From Coptis chinensis (lineage: Eukaryota; Streptophyta; Magnoliopsida; Ranunculales; Ranunculaceae), in the NCBI GenBank assembly GCA_015680905.1, contig CM027378.1, positions 58,553,501 to 58,617,500 of the forward strand: a DNA stretch of 64,000 nt. Reading direction: 5' to 3'. The position numbers and the translations under genes were made by a program. Every line of letters begins with the position of its first letter. The first letter of the stretch is position 1. Positions 11,340 to 22,560 of this stretch are shown one piece after another. Below the pieces are notes generated by a model. The model saw nothing but the letters and a program-made list of their open reading frames with translations. It made no database searches and had not been told where the DNA came from.

Positions 11340-12240
11340 AAGATTGGATTCGAAGGTGTCAGATGTGTTATTACTTGATGGTAGATGGAATGAAACTATG
11401 CTGGAAAACTATGTCAAGCGTGTGGCTTATAACATGAAGATATAGGTGTTTTCTCTGTCCTTGGGCTTTTTCAGTTGTGGTTTGCTTCACCATTATACAT
11501 CAAATTTGATACGGATTTGCTACGAACTCATCATTGGTTATCTATTATCCTAGACTTAGATAACGAGGATAATTCCAAGTACTCTAGAACTACACTTCCT
11601 TTATATTTGAAGCCATCTGGATGTCTAGGAATGATTTGATCTTTAATAGGATTCATCCTAATATTGATCAGTCTGTTTTCATGTATAAAAAGATGGGAGG
11701 AATGGTTTGCGGTATGTGACAAGGATGGCTTAAAAACTTTTGCTGAAGTGAATGATATTACTGTGAGAGATGATTGTTGGTTAAGTCCACCACCTGGTTG
11801 GGTCAAAATAAACTATGATGCCGCATATCATAACAATGCTAACATGTGTTCACTTGATGTGGTGGCCAGAGATAACACAAGTAGTTGTTTGGGTGGGTAG
11901 ACAAACTTCTTCAGCAAGAGGGTCAGAGATTCTAGGAGCAGAGATGGCTATACAATTTGCAATGCAACAAGATTGGGCAAGTGTGATTATTGAAGGAGAT
12001 GCAGAGCAAGTTACCAAGGTACTCAACAAGGAAAGTGAACCTGCAGATTAGAGCTGGAACCTTATTTAGAGTTCTATTTCTCAGATGATTGTTAGTTTCA
12101 GTAGCATTGTATTTTGAAATACTCCTAGAAGTTGTAATAGATCTGCTCATGAACTAGCTAAATGGGCATGGATGTATGGGCCGAATGAGTTATGCACTCA
12201 TCTGCTTTCTTTTGTTTATGACATTTACTTAGACTAATAA
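11340..12240 (+). pseudogene. LINE-type fragment with RNase H (RVT_3) domain
   Basis: Around 11350 the text 'KVSDVLLLDGRWNETMLENY' fits the region before the zinc-binding domain of plant L1-clade reverse transcriptases. At 11780-11900 'WLSPPPGWVKINYDAA' begins the RNase H domain, and a shifted frame continues it with 'GAEMAIQFAMQQDW' and 'IIEGDAEQVTKVLN' to about 12050. At least one frameshift and several stops are present. It is probably an inserted or captured scrap, not a MULE gene. Confidence 0.7.
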
Positions 12241-12940
12241 AATTGGTCATTAATTTGTGCATTATGTTTTTTGAACTTTTGTTTTGCAAAAGTATTCCAT
12301 TGTGTTACATACTATCCGAGTGAAGCTTTCAAGTTTACAAAACTTTTAAGAGATGTTTGTGACATTGTGCCATTATTTTGTGACTATTAAATTATACTAG
12401 TATTTCTTTGTCACATTTTGCTTCTCATGTGAAGAGATCATTGTACTATTCTAGGCCACCACTTAAAGCAAAGAGCATTGTGAGTGTGAGTGTGAGTGTG
12501 CCAACTTGGTGTCCTGAATGACAAAAATAGCGCAGATTTGACATGGATAAGGTGTGTGACATCCCAAGTTCTACTAGATCATCTATTTGTTGTTTATGTA
12601 AACTGCAAATGAAAGGTTTCTTTAAACTTGTTTACTAGATCAATGTTAGATATACATAAATCACAGAGAAGCAGAGAGAAAGTGATAGACTGGTGTGGTA
12701 CATTTGGCAGTATCATCTAGCCCATACATTTCTCCCGGTAGGTGCATGCACTAAAACAGTCCAAAGCTCCAAGATAGTAACTAAATAGAAAATCACACAT
12801 AAAAACATTCTTCCTAGAGTAAACTCTGACATGCATAACAAAATTACACTGACCAAGCCATGTTGACACCCCTTAAAAAACAGTTAAACACACCACTCGC
12901 AATGAAAGAGCAATCCCTAGCTAATTAAATATAGATGGTG
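12241..12940. other. No recognised feature
   Basis: AT-rich sequence inside MULE-1 with a short (GTGTGA)n-like run near 12480-12500. No coding or repeat signal that I can support. Confidence 0.4.
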
Positions 12941-12945
12941 TGAAA

Positions 12946-14325
12946 TGATAAACACCCAAAACTATAGTTTAAACTCCTTAATAGTATTTCATTTAAGCCA
13001 ATTATATTATTAATAATGTGAGTTTATCACTATTTACTTGTTTTTGCGTATTTCAGGCTTCGGAGTTGAATACATGTTGAAATGATGTCAATTGTGCATG
13101 AAAAGAAGCTAAATTGATTGCTAGTTGAGAATCATGAAAAAAGACCAATATTTATGAAGAAAACCCCCTCAAAAAGCCCAAGTCAAATGAATCAAGCGAA
13201 AGTCAACTCGGATGAAAAACTACTGAAAAGTCAACAAAACTTCAAATGGGCATATCTTTGGACTCAGAGCTCTTATTGAGACCCATTGTATATCAAAATG
13301 ACCAGCTCAGAAATAGATTTTTAATAGTTTAGGCCTCTACGTATTTGGAATAACATAAGTCAACTAAAAGGGTACAACAGTAAAATGTTATAGATTTGTC
13401 TTAAGTTAAATTCTATGTATTAGACCCTAGTGTGATTTTGAAGCCTATGGAGAGATAGAATTTTGACCAGAACATGTAAAAACCTATTTGTTCTCTATAA
13501 AAGTAGTGGTTAACTTCAAGTCTAGGTATCCATTGCATTATCCAACTTTACTTTAGTTTTTAGGGTTAGAATTAAGGTTATCTACCATTATTATCTTCTT
13601 CCTTCACCATTAATAAATCTTCCACTTTTGTTTTTCTATATATAGCATAATGTTTTCTTTTAATCATGTTCTTGTGGTTATTCCAATGACATTATGCTAA
13701 TCTTCCTATTAAAGGGAGTGAATATGAAGCCTAATGAGGAATATATTGGTAAAGTGGAATTATTCATTGTGTATGTTTTAATAGGTTTAGGTTCTTATGC
13801 ATGTTTAGAGATAAAATATATATTGAATTAAACCAAGGATTATTATAATTATAACAAAGATGTTTAGTTGTAATTATCCTACATGCTAATAATAATGACT
13901 ATAGAGATATGGGTTGTTACTAGGGATGATAAAGTTTGAAGCTTTATGTTAGAACATTGCGGGAAAACCTAAAAAAGATTACTTTTCAATGAGTAATTTT
14001 AATTTTGCATGAAATAAATCATTAGGTGGATTATCATTATCTTTAGTTTCTTCCCATTTATTGAACCACTTCTTTTATTGCTTAGTTAAATTAGTTTAAA
14101 TTTGTAGTATAATAGTAGTTAATTTACTCTCACCTTTCTTCTTGATTTAAATTAGTTGAATTCTATTTAGTCTTGGTAGTTTAAAAGTGGATTTGAATCT
14201 TTACTAGATCTATATTACTTGATAATATAGATATAGAGAGTAGAGTATTGATTAAATATGTGTTTATTTGAGTGATTGTTTGTGTTTTTACATTAATAGT
14301 TATTCTTATAAATTCGTGTTTATCA
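12946..14325. mobile_element. Candidate solo LTR inside MULE-1
   Basis: It begins TGATAAACAC and ends GTGTTTATCA, a perfect 10-bp inverted pair with TG...CA edges, about 1.38 kb apart. There is a TATA-like 'tctataaaag' near 13495 and no coding capacity. The 5 bp before (tgaaa) recurs just beyond the right end (14331-14335) but is not directly adjacent, so a target duplication is not proved. A single LTR fossil is the best reading; the family is not assigned. Confidence 0.45.
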
Positions 14326-14780
14326 AGAACTGAAAACAATAATGGTTTGTCTGCAAGGACAATGTTTTTGAAGGAGATCCTGGTTCCATTACTAACTTTA
14401 GGGACCAATTTATCAAGCAAAGCTGCAATTTACTTGGGTGGATTATTATGTCATGAAATACAGGAATGATGTCATGGTATTCTCATCTAGTGTTTTCTTC
14501 AAATTTGGGCTCGCATTTTTATTTGACACTTAAACAAATAATGAAAAACTAGATGATAATCAGTGGTAATGAGGGATAAGATAAAAGTAAAGATGTTAGA
14601 GGAAATTATGCAAATATAGGGCCCAATATCTTTGACTAAACTCTATTCGGTTAATCACCAACAAGCTTGTGCAACATATAATTAACTGACAGAAAACACT
14701 TGTGTTCACTCTACTTAGTGCAACATATTAACTGGTAGAAAATTCAAAGCTGCTTCCATCAAAACTGCTTCCACTACATT
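14326..14780. other. No recognised feature
   Basis: Stretch between the candidate solo LTR and the transposase 3' end in MULE-1. I see no supported gene. Confidence 0.4.
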
Positions 14781-15800
14781 TAAAATAGTCGCTGTTAGAG
14801 ATCATCGTCTAGTACCATTCACATTACTTTTCTCCGAACAATATCTCGAGTCATTCTTAACAATCTTTCCATAACATCTACACATTCTTCTTGGATTGTT
14901 TAGGGCTTTCTCCCTGGGGGATTTAAATCTCTCCATGTTTTTTATCCTCCCTTTTGTTTAAGAAATGTTGGGATTCAAAATTAATATATGAAATAAAGAT
15001 TTGAATGTCAAAATGAAATAAATAGTTATATCAAATTAAACATTAAAATCAAATAACTTGTGAGGTATCAACCGAAGGCTATTCAACTGGAGGCTCTTCA
15101 TTATCTGTCTCTCCTTCGCTGGAAGTTTCATTCAACTTTGAAACTCCAATAGCCATTTTTCCCATCTTTTCTATAAAATATGAATAAGCCTTAACAATAT
15201 TAATTCCCCGTATCATAAGCCAATTAATTGAGAAGCAACCTTGATACAATGAGCCACTCTCAAAGGTTCATGGTTTTCATGGCCAGCTACTAATCCAGTA
15301 TCAAACCCCGCTCTATACGTGTTTGCCTTTTGCATGCACCGCTTCAAAAGAAAATGCCTAGGAATCTCTTCGATGTCGTAGCGCAAAAAAAGTTTTAACA
15401 TGTGACCACAAAGTAACCCCAAAAACTGAAAATACTTACATTCATAGTCTCCCTCTAAGGTTCCTCTATTGAAACTCACTTTCCAAACGAACTTCTTTTG
15501 CAGGTCTCTGAATTTCACCATGTAGCTTCTGGTTCTATTGTTGTCAATCTCTTCTCCATCAATTTTGTACTCCATCTTTGCCTTCTCTAATTGCTCCTTA
15601 AATTTATTGAATGTATTAATTGTATAAACCTTCACATCATGCATAAGAAGGAAAACATCTTTAGCCACAATTCGTGAACTATGCTCGGTGTAGTAATCAG
15701 AATCTCTTTGACTCCTAGTAATCAAAGCCAAAAACCTTTCATTATCATGTACAAACTCCATCAGCCTAGTTCTCGAATTTACGAATTGGTCATACTGAGA

Positions 15801-17163
15801 AGGGGTTTTTTAGACATTAGTCATACTATTACTATGGAATTAGACTTTGGTATAGAAATGCTAAAATATTAGTTTTTTTGTCCTACTTCTGTTACTTGAC
15901 CGTCAGTCAACTTAGTTGATTATGGTTATGTTGTTTGTTCTTTTGAAATGGCTAGATAGAATCCCTTTGAGCGTGTGTCACACGTGCTTACAAGTAAGAC
16001 TAAACTCTAATATCTAACTTACAAGTATGACTAAACTCTAATATTTAACTTACAGTAAGACTGCTCTTTACTTGAGAGTTCTAATGGACCATTCAGATGT
16101 AATTTGATTCCCATATTGAGGAAAGCTTTTTTCACGTTCTACAATAAATTGCCTCGAAATTGGCTGATACGTTGCATAAACCAATTATCTCAGTGGGGAA
16201 TAAATTCAAAGCACCGCCTTCAGTGTCATCTTTTGTGCTAGAAATAGTGATATGTAGGATAGATAAGAAACTAAAAAAAACATATAACCAGCATCGAACA
16301 CATTGTAATTATTTTAGGTTCTATAGGATTTTCTGTTAGAGTAAAGATTTTTCTTGTTTGTTTATTTTTAATCATGCCAGGGTTCATATTTTTACGACAC
16401 AATTTTTTATCAATGGATGTTTTACAAGTGTATGTATTGAATCTCTGTGGGTATCAAGAACGTGCATCTAAGGAAAAGATTGTGGGTATAATTCCAGAAA
16501 GTAGAATTGTCCTTCAATGTTCAAGTACAAACTTAATATGTTCCATTGTTCTACCTCATAATGGACCGAACATGTAAAGATTATATGAACCTTTATGTCC
16601 TTGATTTGGATAACATGTTCCAAGATCCTACTAGAAAGATGCATATTTATTTCTTTTGTAACTAGTTACTTTGTAATGAAGATACTCACGACACCATAGT
16701 GCTTCTTCTAAGCATGTGTTTTCTAAACAATTTTTCAGGTTTCCTTTTGTTTTTTGATGCTCTGCGAGGCATATACTATGGAACTGGAAGAAAAACTTGC
16801 AAAACTTAGAGAGCATAATGAAGAATTACAGAAGATAGTAGCAGAAGTATTGGAAGATACACATTGTCTAAACCATCGTCCTCTCTCACTCTTAAAAATA
16901 AGTTATTGATCCAGAAAATAATGTCATCATTAGGACATGGTCCTTATTGTAAGTTAGATATTAGAGTTTATTCCTATTTGTAAGCACGTGTGATGCACGC
17001 TCAAGGGTATTCTAGCCATTTCAAAAGAGCAAACAACATGACCACAATCAACTGAGTTGACTGATTGTCAAGTAACATAAGTAGGACCAAAAACTAATAT
17101 TTCAGCATTTCTGGACTAAAGTCTAATTTTCACAGTAATAGTAGGACCAATGTCTAAAAAACC
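15801..17163. mobile_element. Pack-MULE (non-autonomous) nested in MULE-1 transposase
   Basis: Inverted ends: left GGGGTTTTTTAGACATT, right (reverse complement) AAGGTTTTTTAGACATT. The TIRs extend about 215 bp (15801-16021 and 16947-17163), ending at 'ctaatatctaactt'. The empty site is seen in MULE-2 at 23800-23830. Flanks atactgaga / ttaatgaga are a 9-bp target duplication with two mismatches, the length typical for MULEs. No transposase inside; a bZIP exon piece is carried at 16769. Confidence 0.85.
16769..16909 (+). pseudogene. Captured ABF/AREB/ABI5-type bZIP leucine-zipper exon
   Basis: Directly after an acceptor-like 'tctgcgag' the frame reads AYTMELEEKLAKLREHNE, then ELQKIVAEVLED. This closely follows the zipper of group A plant bZIPs (AYTMELEAEVAKLKEENEEL). 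Leucines at the heptad positions and the buried Asn of the zipper are kept. The basic DNA-binding region, which in these genes lies on an earlier exon, is absent. The frame ends at a TGA at 16907. If transcribed it would be a zipper without DNA contact, but nothing shows expression. Inside the Pack-MULE. Confidence 0.8.
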
Positions 17164-18627
17164 TTAATGAGAATTCATCGATTCACTTCTCCCAGTTGTA
17201 TGCATACCAGCAAAAAATGTGTCATTGAGATAACAAGGAACCCATTTCTCTTGCATTTTATATATTTTTGTCAACCAAGGATTTTCAGACAACTCATTCT
17301 TCTCTATTATTGTACACCATATTCTTTCAAAATCACCAATCCTATACAAGAAAGAAATAATGTTCTTCAGGTCAGTTACCAATGTCTCAATTTTAGTCAA
17401 GGACAACTTTTCTTGAAATTTCTGTATAACATGCCAAAGACAGCAACGATGACGAGTTTCAGGGAACACTTTTGCAATGGCTACAGTCATCGCTCTATCC
17501 TGGTCAGTGATGATTGCAGTTGGTGCACAACCACCCATGGCTGTAAGCTAGGCCTTAAACAGCCATATGAATGTATCTTTTGTCTCATCAAGTAACAACA
17601 CGCAATGAAACTGAATTGATTGCATATGATGGTTGACTCTAGTAAAAGGGGAAAAAGGCATAGAATGTGCATTGGTACGATATGTGGTATAAAAAAAGAC
17701 AACATCCCCGAAATACTCATACTGCACTCGAGACCTCCCATCAACCCAGAAAATGTTTACTGCAGTCCCATTTTGATTTAGATCAATGGCGTAGTAGAAC
17801 TGGGGATTCTTGGCACTCTTCTGCATAAAATAGTTAAGCATGGCTTGCATCACCTTATTTAGGCATCTTTCTTGTCAAACCGTAATGATGGTTTCAACAA
17901 TCTCTCTTTGTAAACCCAAGTTCTTCCCCACTAAAAATAGCTGCAACTTTACCGACAGACAAACAATTTTCACAAAAAATTTCAGTCAACCTCTTCGCCA
18001 TTTCAGACATATTTTTGTTCGATCTCATACAATTTCTCTTTTTTGGACTAACCAAACCATGCCTATGGTCATTTTTAGTGCAGCTTACATAGTATATCTC
18101 TTCATGTTTTCTTTTCATAACACACATTCTAGCGGGGCAACATCACTTGACAGTGCTAGTATTTCTAGAAACACCCACTTCTCTCTTGTTGTGGACCCCT
18201 TCATGTGAGCAAACCATTAAACAACCTATAGCCAAATCCACACCGATTTGTTTCCTATCCGTCGATCGAACCGAACACAAGTCTCAAATTCCTCTTGTAG
18301 ACCATACTGTTTGTAGTAAGTCTTTGTGTCGTCAACACTACTAAAAACCATACCTACAAATGGAGCAACTAGTTTATGTGTTTATCTATCTGGGGATTTA
18401 TTGGACGAAGACCCAACAACTACGTCTTATTCGATACTGATTGCTACATTTTTTGCCGTTGACTCCATTATACAAGTATATTAAACTCAAAATCAATTCA
18501 ACACAAAGCTAGATTAAAGTTGGTTTTGGGAGATGTAATCTTTGATTTGATTTTTGAAGAAAAATTTTTGGTTTGATTTTGGGTTCTTTTGAAATTAGAG
18601 AAAGGCCGGTGGTGATGGGTTTCTCTG

Positions 18628-18817
18628 GAGAGAGAGAGATTGCTAGCAAATTGAAATTTTCGGTTTGTTCAATTTGGGAGAAAAAAATGAAATTTACCAT
18701 TATACCCTTGCTTTGTTCAATTTAGATTAGATTTGGGCCTTTGATTCAAGATCTGTCAATGTGATCCAACGATGGAAACTGGCTATAAGAAAACTGGCTG
18801 TCAACCTAACTGGCTCG
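18628..18817 (-). repeat. Right TIR of MULE-1
   Basis: Inverted partner of 10240-10427. It includes the GA-rich inner edge and ends at cgagccagttagg (reverse complement) next to (TA)n. Confidence 0.9.
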
Positions 18818-19370
18818 TATATATATATATATACACTCACACTAGCATGATGCATGTGCAGACACATATGTTGTTTTTATGACCAAGCTAAATGTTTAAG
18901 ACAACAAGGGTAAGATCGTAAATATAGGGAAATAACATGGACAAAACCGTCCTAAAAAGTGTGACCAAGAGTCGCAAATCACAGAATAAAAAAATATTAT
19001 AGTACTGTACTATTACTGTAGGTTTGCCCAGAATTTGTTAAAGTAGTAAAGATATATGTGTACTCACTATAAAGATTATCTCCACAAAATTTCAGCTCAT
19101 TTGGAAAAATCAAACCTAGATAAAAATTGTTGTCATCTTTAAAAAGAAATCTAATGGTCTAGAAATGTCGATTTTTTGCAATCATCTTTTGTCTAGGTTA
19201 GAGGTATCCAAATGAGCTGAAATTTTGGAGAGATAATATTTATGGTGGGTACATCATATCCACAAAAAATCATATTTGAATTTATTTTGTAGGTAAAGTT
19301 TTAATTATGTACTTATTCTTAAAATAAGTATGTACATCATATTTTACCATGGTTTTGTATAACATGCCCC
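18818..19370. repeat. (TA)n tract and foldback MITE-like element
   Basis: After a (TA)n run at 18818-18833 comes non-coding AT-rich DNA. Arms at about 19065-19130 and 19187-19250 are inverted copies (words ccacaaaatttcagctcatttgg / ccaaatgagctgaaatttt, trimmed here). The same core occurs in the MITEs at 9840, 19420 and 26095. Outer limits are not clear. Confidence 0.55.
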
Positions 19371-19710
19371 TTTACAAGTCGAGGTAAGAGCGAATATTTT
19401 GTAATATGATCTACTAACTATGGATAGCTACTCCACCAAAATTCGGCTCTTTTGGAAACCTCTAACCTAGTTAAAAAATGTTGCCAACTTTAAATGTTTT
19501 TTAACGGCCCAGATTCTTCAATTTTGCAATCATATTTTGACATTGTTAAACACCATCAAATGAGATGAAATTTTGTGGAGGTGATCTTCATGGTTTGTTG
19601 GACATATCCACAAAACATTAGATTCTAGTTCATCTTGTGGGTGAAGTTGTGGGGCATGGTATATATATGCATGGGATCAATATACCATGGTTTATAGTTA
19701 CAAAAAATAA

Positions 19711-19752
<42 letters not shown>

Positions 19753-19783
19753 TTATTTTTTGTAACTATATATATATATATAT
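19371..19783. repeat. Second foldback MITE-like element with long palindrome and (TA)n
   Basis: Arms near 19430-19490 and 19545-19610 form an inverted pair with the same core as neighbouring foldback elements. At about 19698-19768 gttacaaaaaataaaataat, a (TA)n core and its mirror image form a near-perfect palindrome. A further (TA)n tract (19769-19783) abuts MULE-2. Confidence 0.55.
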
Positions 19784-20761
19784 CGGGCCAGCTAGGTAGA
19801 CAACAGAATTTCGGACAGCATCCAAACAACACAATATCGGCCATTGGATCAAGATTAATCAGATCGAGATAAAAAAAAATGATATTTCTATATTTGCATC
19901 ACAAAATACGATATTTCACCTCACAAAATACGAAATTACGAAGGGTTTGGGTTTCTCTGACTCGCTCTTCCTCTTTCCAAAATCATCTAGCTCACACTTC
20001 GTGCTTGATTCTTAATTTATCTGGTAAGAATTTATCGTTTTTAGTTCGATCTTGTGACACACTATTTTTGCTTCTTGTTATTTGTTTTTTTTCAACTGTA
20101 TTTGATATATGTATTTGATGTAGATCTACATTATATTCGGATGGTTTAGTTTATAATCGATGTAGATTTGGCTTGTTTTGATTTTGTATTCGTCATCTCC
20201 GCATTGCATTTGTTTATGGTGTAAATTGTTTTTTAAGCTCGTTATAGTATAAATCTCATGTAGATCTGGCCATGTTTTGTATTCGAATTATTTTGTTATT
20301 CAGCTGATTGAAAACACTTACTCTTGTTTGCTTAAATTCCTAGTTTAATCACCTTATTATTGATGCAAAGATGTTTGTATGAAGTTATGTTAAGGGAAAA
20401 CATAGAGAAAAAAAAAATGTTATTAAGTTGCTAAGGTGTTTTCGATTTATGTTGCCTCCGTTCTAAGTTTCTTTTGTCTAGTATTAAATCATTATTATTA
20501 TTATTTTTTGTATTTTATTGTTTCTAGAATTTGAGATTTTTTTTATGTAAATAAATTTCTTAATATGATATAATAGTATTTTTTTACTGTGTGTTAAGGG
20601 AGTTGTGATGGATGATTGTGTCTGATTTTATTTATTCATTTATAGTCATTTGATTATTGATGGATACGACGAAAAACATGTTTTTCTTGTTGGGTAGCTA
20701 TTTTTACATTTGATTACATTTTTTTTTATCTCTTTAATAAATAGTGAAATTCCATCAAGAA

Positions 20762-20998
20762 ATGGGGTGCCCAATATCTGGAAGTGTATTGTTTAAGAGA
20801 ATTTCAAGAACATCAGTGAATCCTGGACGTCGTTTCATCGTCTACGAGAAACATTCAGATCGTCTTTCGAGGGAAATGAGATGTACTTTCTTCAAGTGGA
20901 ATGATAACGATGACAATTATGGAAGCTGTTCGTTGTCGAATATCAAATCAAATTATTGTTCTGCTACTCCAGCTTCAACTGAGAGTCCGGTTTCTTGA
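20762..20998 (+). CDS. GRF-type zinc-finger-like small protein (MULE-2 second gene)
   Basis: From ATG at 20762 the frame is open for 78 codons. MGCPISGS, KRISRTSVNPGRRF and MRCTFFKWNDNDD match the zf-GRF signature (NPGRRF and CxFFxW are the diagnostic blocks). The second and third zinc-ligand cysteines read Ser (CPIS) and Tyr (FIVY), so metal binding is probably lost. An upstream leader near 19880-20030 with a possible donor (ggtaagaattt) suggests a 5' intron. The tail after the finger is serine-rich, without the coiled-coil/TM end common in plant GRF proteins. It sits at the TIR opposite the transposase, the place mudrB holds in MuDR. Its role is unknown. Confidence 0.75.
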   Translation: MGCPISGSVLFKRISRTSVNPGRRFIVYEKHSDRLSREMRCTFFKWNDNDDNYGSCSLSNIKSNYCSATPASTESPVS

Positions 20999-21161
20999 AA
21001 TATTGTTTCAATTTTATTAACAACAAGTTATTGACTTGCTATCGTTTATTATTGTTATCGTTATCGTTATCGTTATTATTATTTTTGTTATTATTGGTAT
21101 TGTTATTATTCTTATTGCTATTTTCTGTGTTGTTGGTAGTTAGGAATTATGATGAATTGGC

Positions 21162-21299
21162 ATGGAAAGGCTAAAAGCAGAGTTGCAAGCATGCAGATTA
21201 AAATGTGGGGGTACTTTGCCAGAGCATGCTGCCAGGCTCTTCCTGCTCAAGACTACTCCTTTAGAGATGCTGCCTAAGAAGCTGTTAGCAAAGAAATAA
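21162..21299 (+). pseudogene. Captured C-terminal exon of an SDE2-like protein
   Basis: The 45-codon frame reads MERLKAELQACRLKCGG, then TLPEHAARLFLLKTTP, then LEMLPKKLLAKK and a stop. This is the C-terminal SAP-like segment of plant SDE2 (silencing-defective 2-like) proteins, consensus GLKCGGTLQERAARLF...LPKKLLAKK, including the natural stop. An acceptor-like 'ttggtagttag' precedes it. The rest of the gene is absent. It lies on the same strand as the GRF gene, about 160 bp after that gene's stop, and may share its transcript. Confidence 0.75.
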
Positions 21300-21499
21300 A
21301 TGGAAACTTTCTCTTTGGTCTGTACTAAATGGAGAAAAGAACCATTGCTGCTTAAATAGTTTGTACTTTTGGAAACTCTGTTGAGAGAATTACTCGACCT
21401 TTTGTGACCATCATCTTTTCATGTATAAAAACACTTGCGTTTCTTGTGAATTAGTTTGTTGGTATGCCCCCAGTATATATTTTTTTTCTTAATTATAAG

Positions 21500-22560
21500 G
21501 TTGATCGAGCTTCTTGTGAATTTGTGATAGATGATATTGGGTGTTGGTTAATATTAGGGGAGTTCGTCTATGATATTGGGTGTTGGTTAATACCAGGGGA
21601 GTTCATCTATGATATTGGGTATTGAGCTTCTTGCATTTATGATATCAGGGAAGTTCATCTTGGCTAGGCGCCAAAAGGAATTGGCCTGCTCTTTAAAGGC
21701 TAGCTTCTGACAGTATCGAAATCAACTCTGACAGAAATAAACTCTGACAGTATTGAACTTAAGGAACTTGTTATGATTAGTTTAAGGAACTTAAGGCTGC
21801 TCTGACAGAAATACTAGTTAATGTTATGTAACTAACTTAAGGCTATGTTATGTGACTAACTTAATGTTCCTTAAATGATAGTATCGAACTTAAGGCTAAC
21901 TTGTTATGATCAGTTCGAAATAAACTCTGACAGAAATAAACCAATATGCTCTTTAAGAAACTTTGATAGTTTAAGGAACTTAAGGCTGCTCTTTAATGAA
22001 GAAATAAACCAATATGCAGTTCGAAATTTTCTCTGACCCAGAACTTGTTATGATCAGTTTCTCTGACCCAGAACTAGTACCAATATGCAAAAACCAATAT
22101 GCAGTTCAAAATTTTCTCTGACAAAACATAGTATGCAGTTCGAAACCAATATGCTATGTGACTTGCAACATCTTATTGATTCTCTAACAGGACTTGTTTT
22201 GATCAGTTTCTAGTCTATATTCTCTGACATAACTCCATCTGATCAGTTTTAGATTATTGAGTTGAGTTGGGCTTGGACCGATCTCTGCACTAAAAATAAT
22301 TATGTATGTAGAGATACAAAACTTGCAGAGATACAAACACATCATACAAAACTCTGACAGCCAAAACTTGCACCAAAACTCTGACAGCCAATACAAAATA
22401 CAAAATGCAATAGTATGGTCATCAATACAAAATTTGAAATTGGATTAGCTATTACACACCCTTAACTCTGACAGAACTGAAAACTCTAACAGAATACACC
22501 CTTAACTCTGACAGAACTGAAACTAAAAACTCTGATAGAACACACCCTTAACTCTGACAG
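21500..22560. repeat. Degenerate local repeats (CTCTGACAGAA words; ~55-bp duplication)
   Basis: A unit with 'gatattgggtgttggttaat' and 'aggggagttc' recurs two to three times at 21531-21660. From 21710 to 22560 the word ctctgacag(aa) recurs many times, mixed with 'aaggaacttaaggct' and 'accaatatgcagttcgaaa'. No gene. It fills the space between the two convergent genes of MULE-2. Confidence 0.75.

Larger units (their letters stand above)
14781..18468 (-). pseudogene. FAR1/FHY3-related MULE transposase, decayed (MULE-1)
   Basis: It starts with MESTAKN at 18468. An N-terminal FAR1 DNA-binding region follows (APFVGMVFSSVDDTKTYY near 18370; KKRNCMRSNKNM near 18030). The MULE transposase core is at about 17853-17170: FGDVVFFYTTYRTN, 'PFSPFTRVNHHMQSIQF', APTAIITDQDRAMT, RCCLWHVIQKF, and 'GMHTTGRSESMNSH'. 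A SWIM-like zinc finger is at 15400-15500 (YECKYFQFLGLLCGHML) and a C-terminal zinc-knuckle remnant near 14850. The usual 'FDTTY' catalytic Asp reads Tyr here. Several stops and frameshifts occur, and a 1.36-kb Pack-MULE interrupts it at 15801-17163. Non-functional; it could only be mobilised by a relative. Reads inward from the right TIR. Confidence 0.85.
10240..18817 (-). mobile_element. MULE-1: FAR1-type Mutator-like element with GRF-protein ORF
   Basis: The ends are inverted copies: left GGGCCAGCTAGGTTGA, right (reverse complement) CGAGCCAGTTAGGTTGA. Similarity runs about 190 bp on each side before the CT/GA-rich tracts. TATATA tracts flank both ends, so an exact target duplication cannot be separated from the microsatellite. 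Inside are a GRF zinc-finger pseudogene reading inward from the left, a LINE/RNase H scrap, a possible solo LTR, and a FAR1-like transposase pseudogene reading inward from the right and interrupted by a smaller Pack-MULE. TIR starts are shared with MULE-2. Confidence 0.85.
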
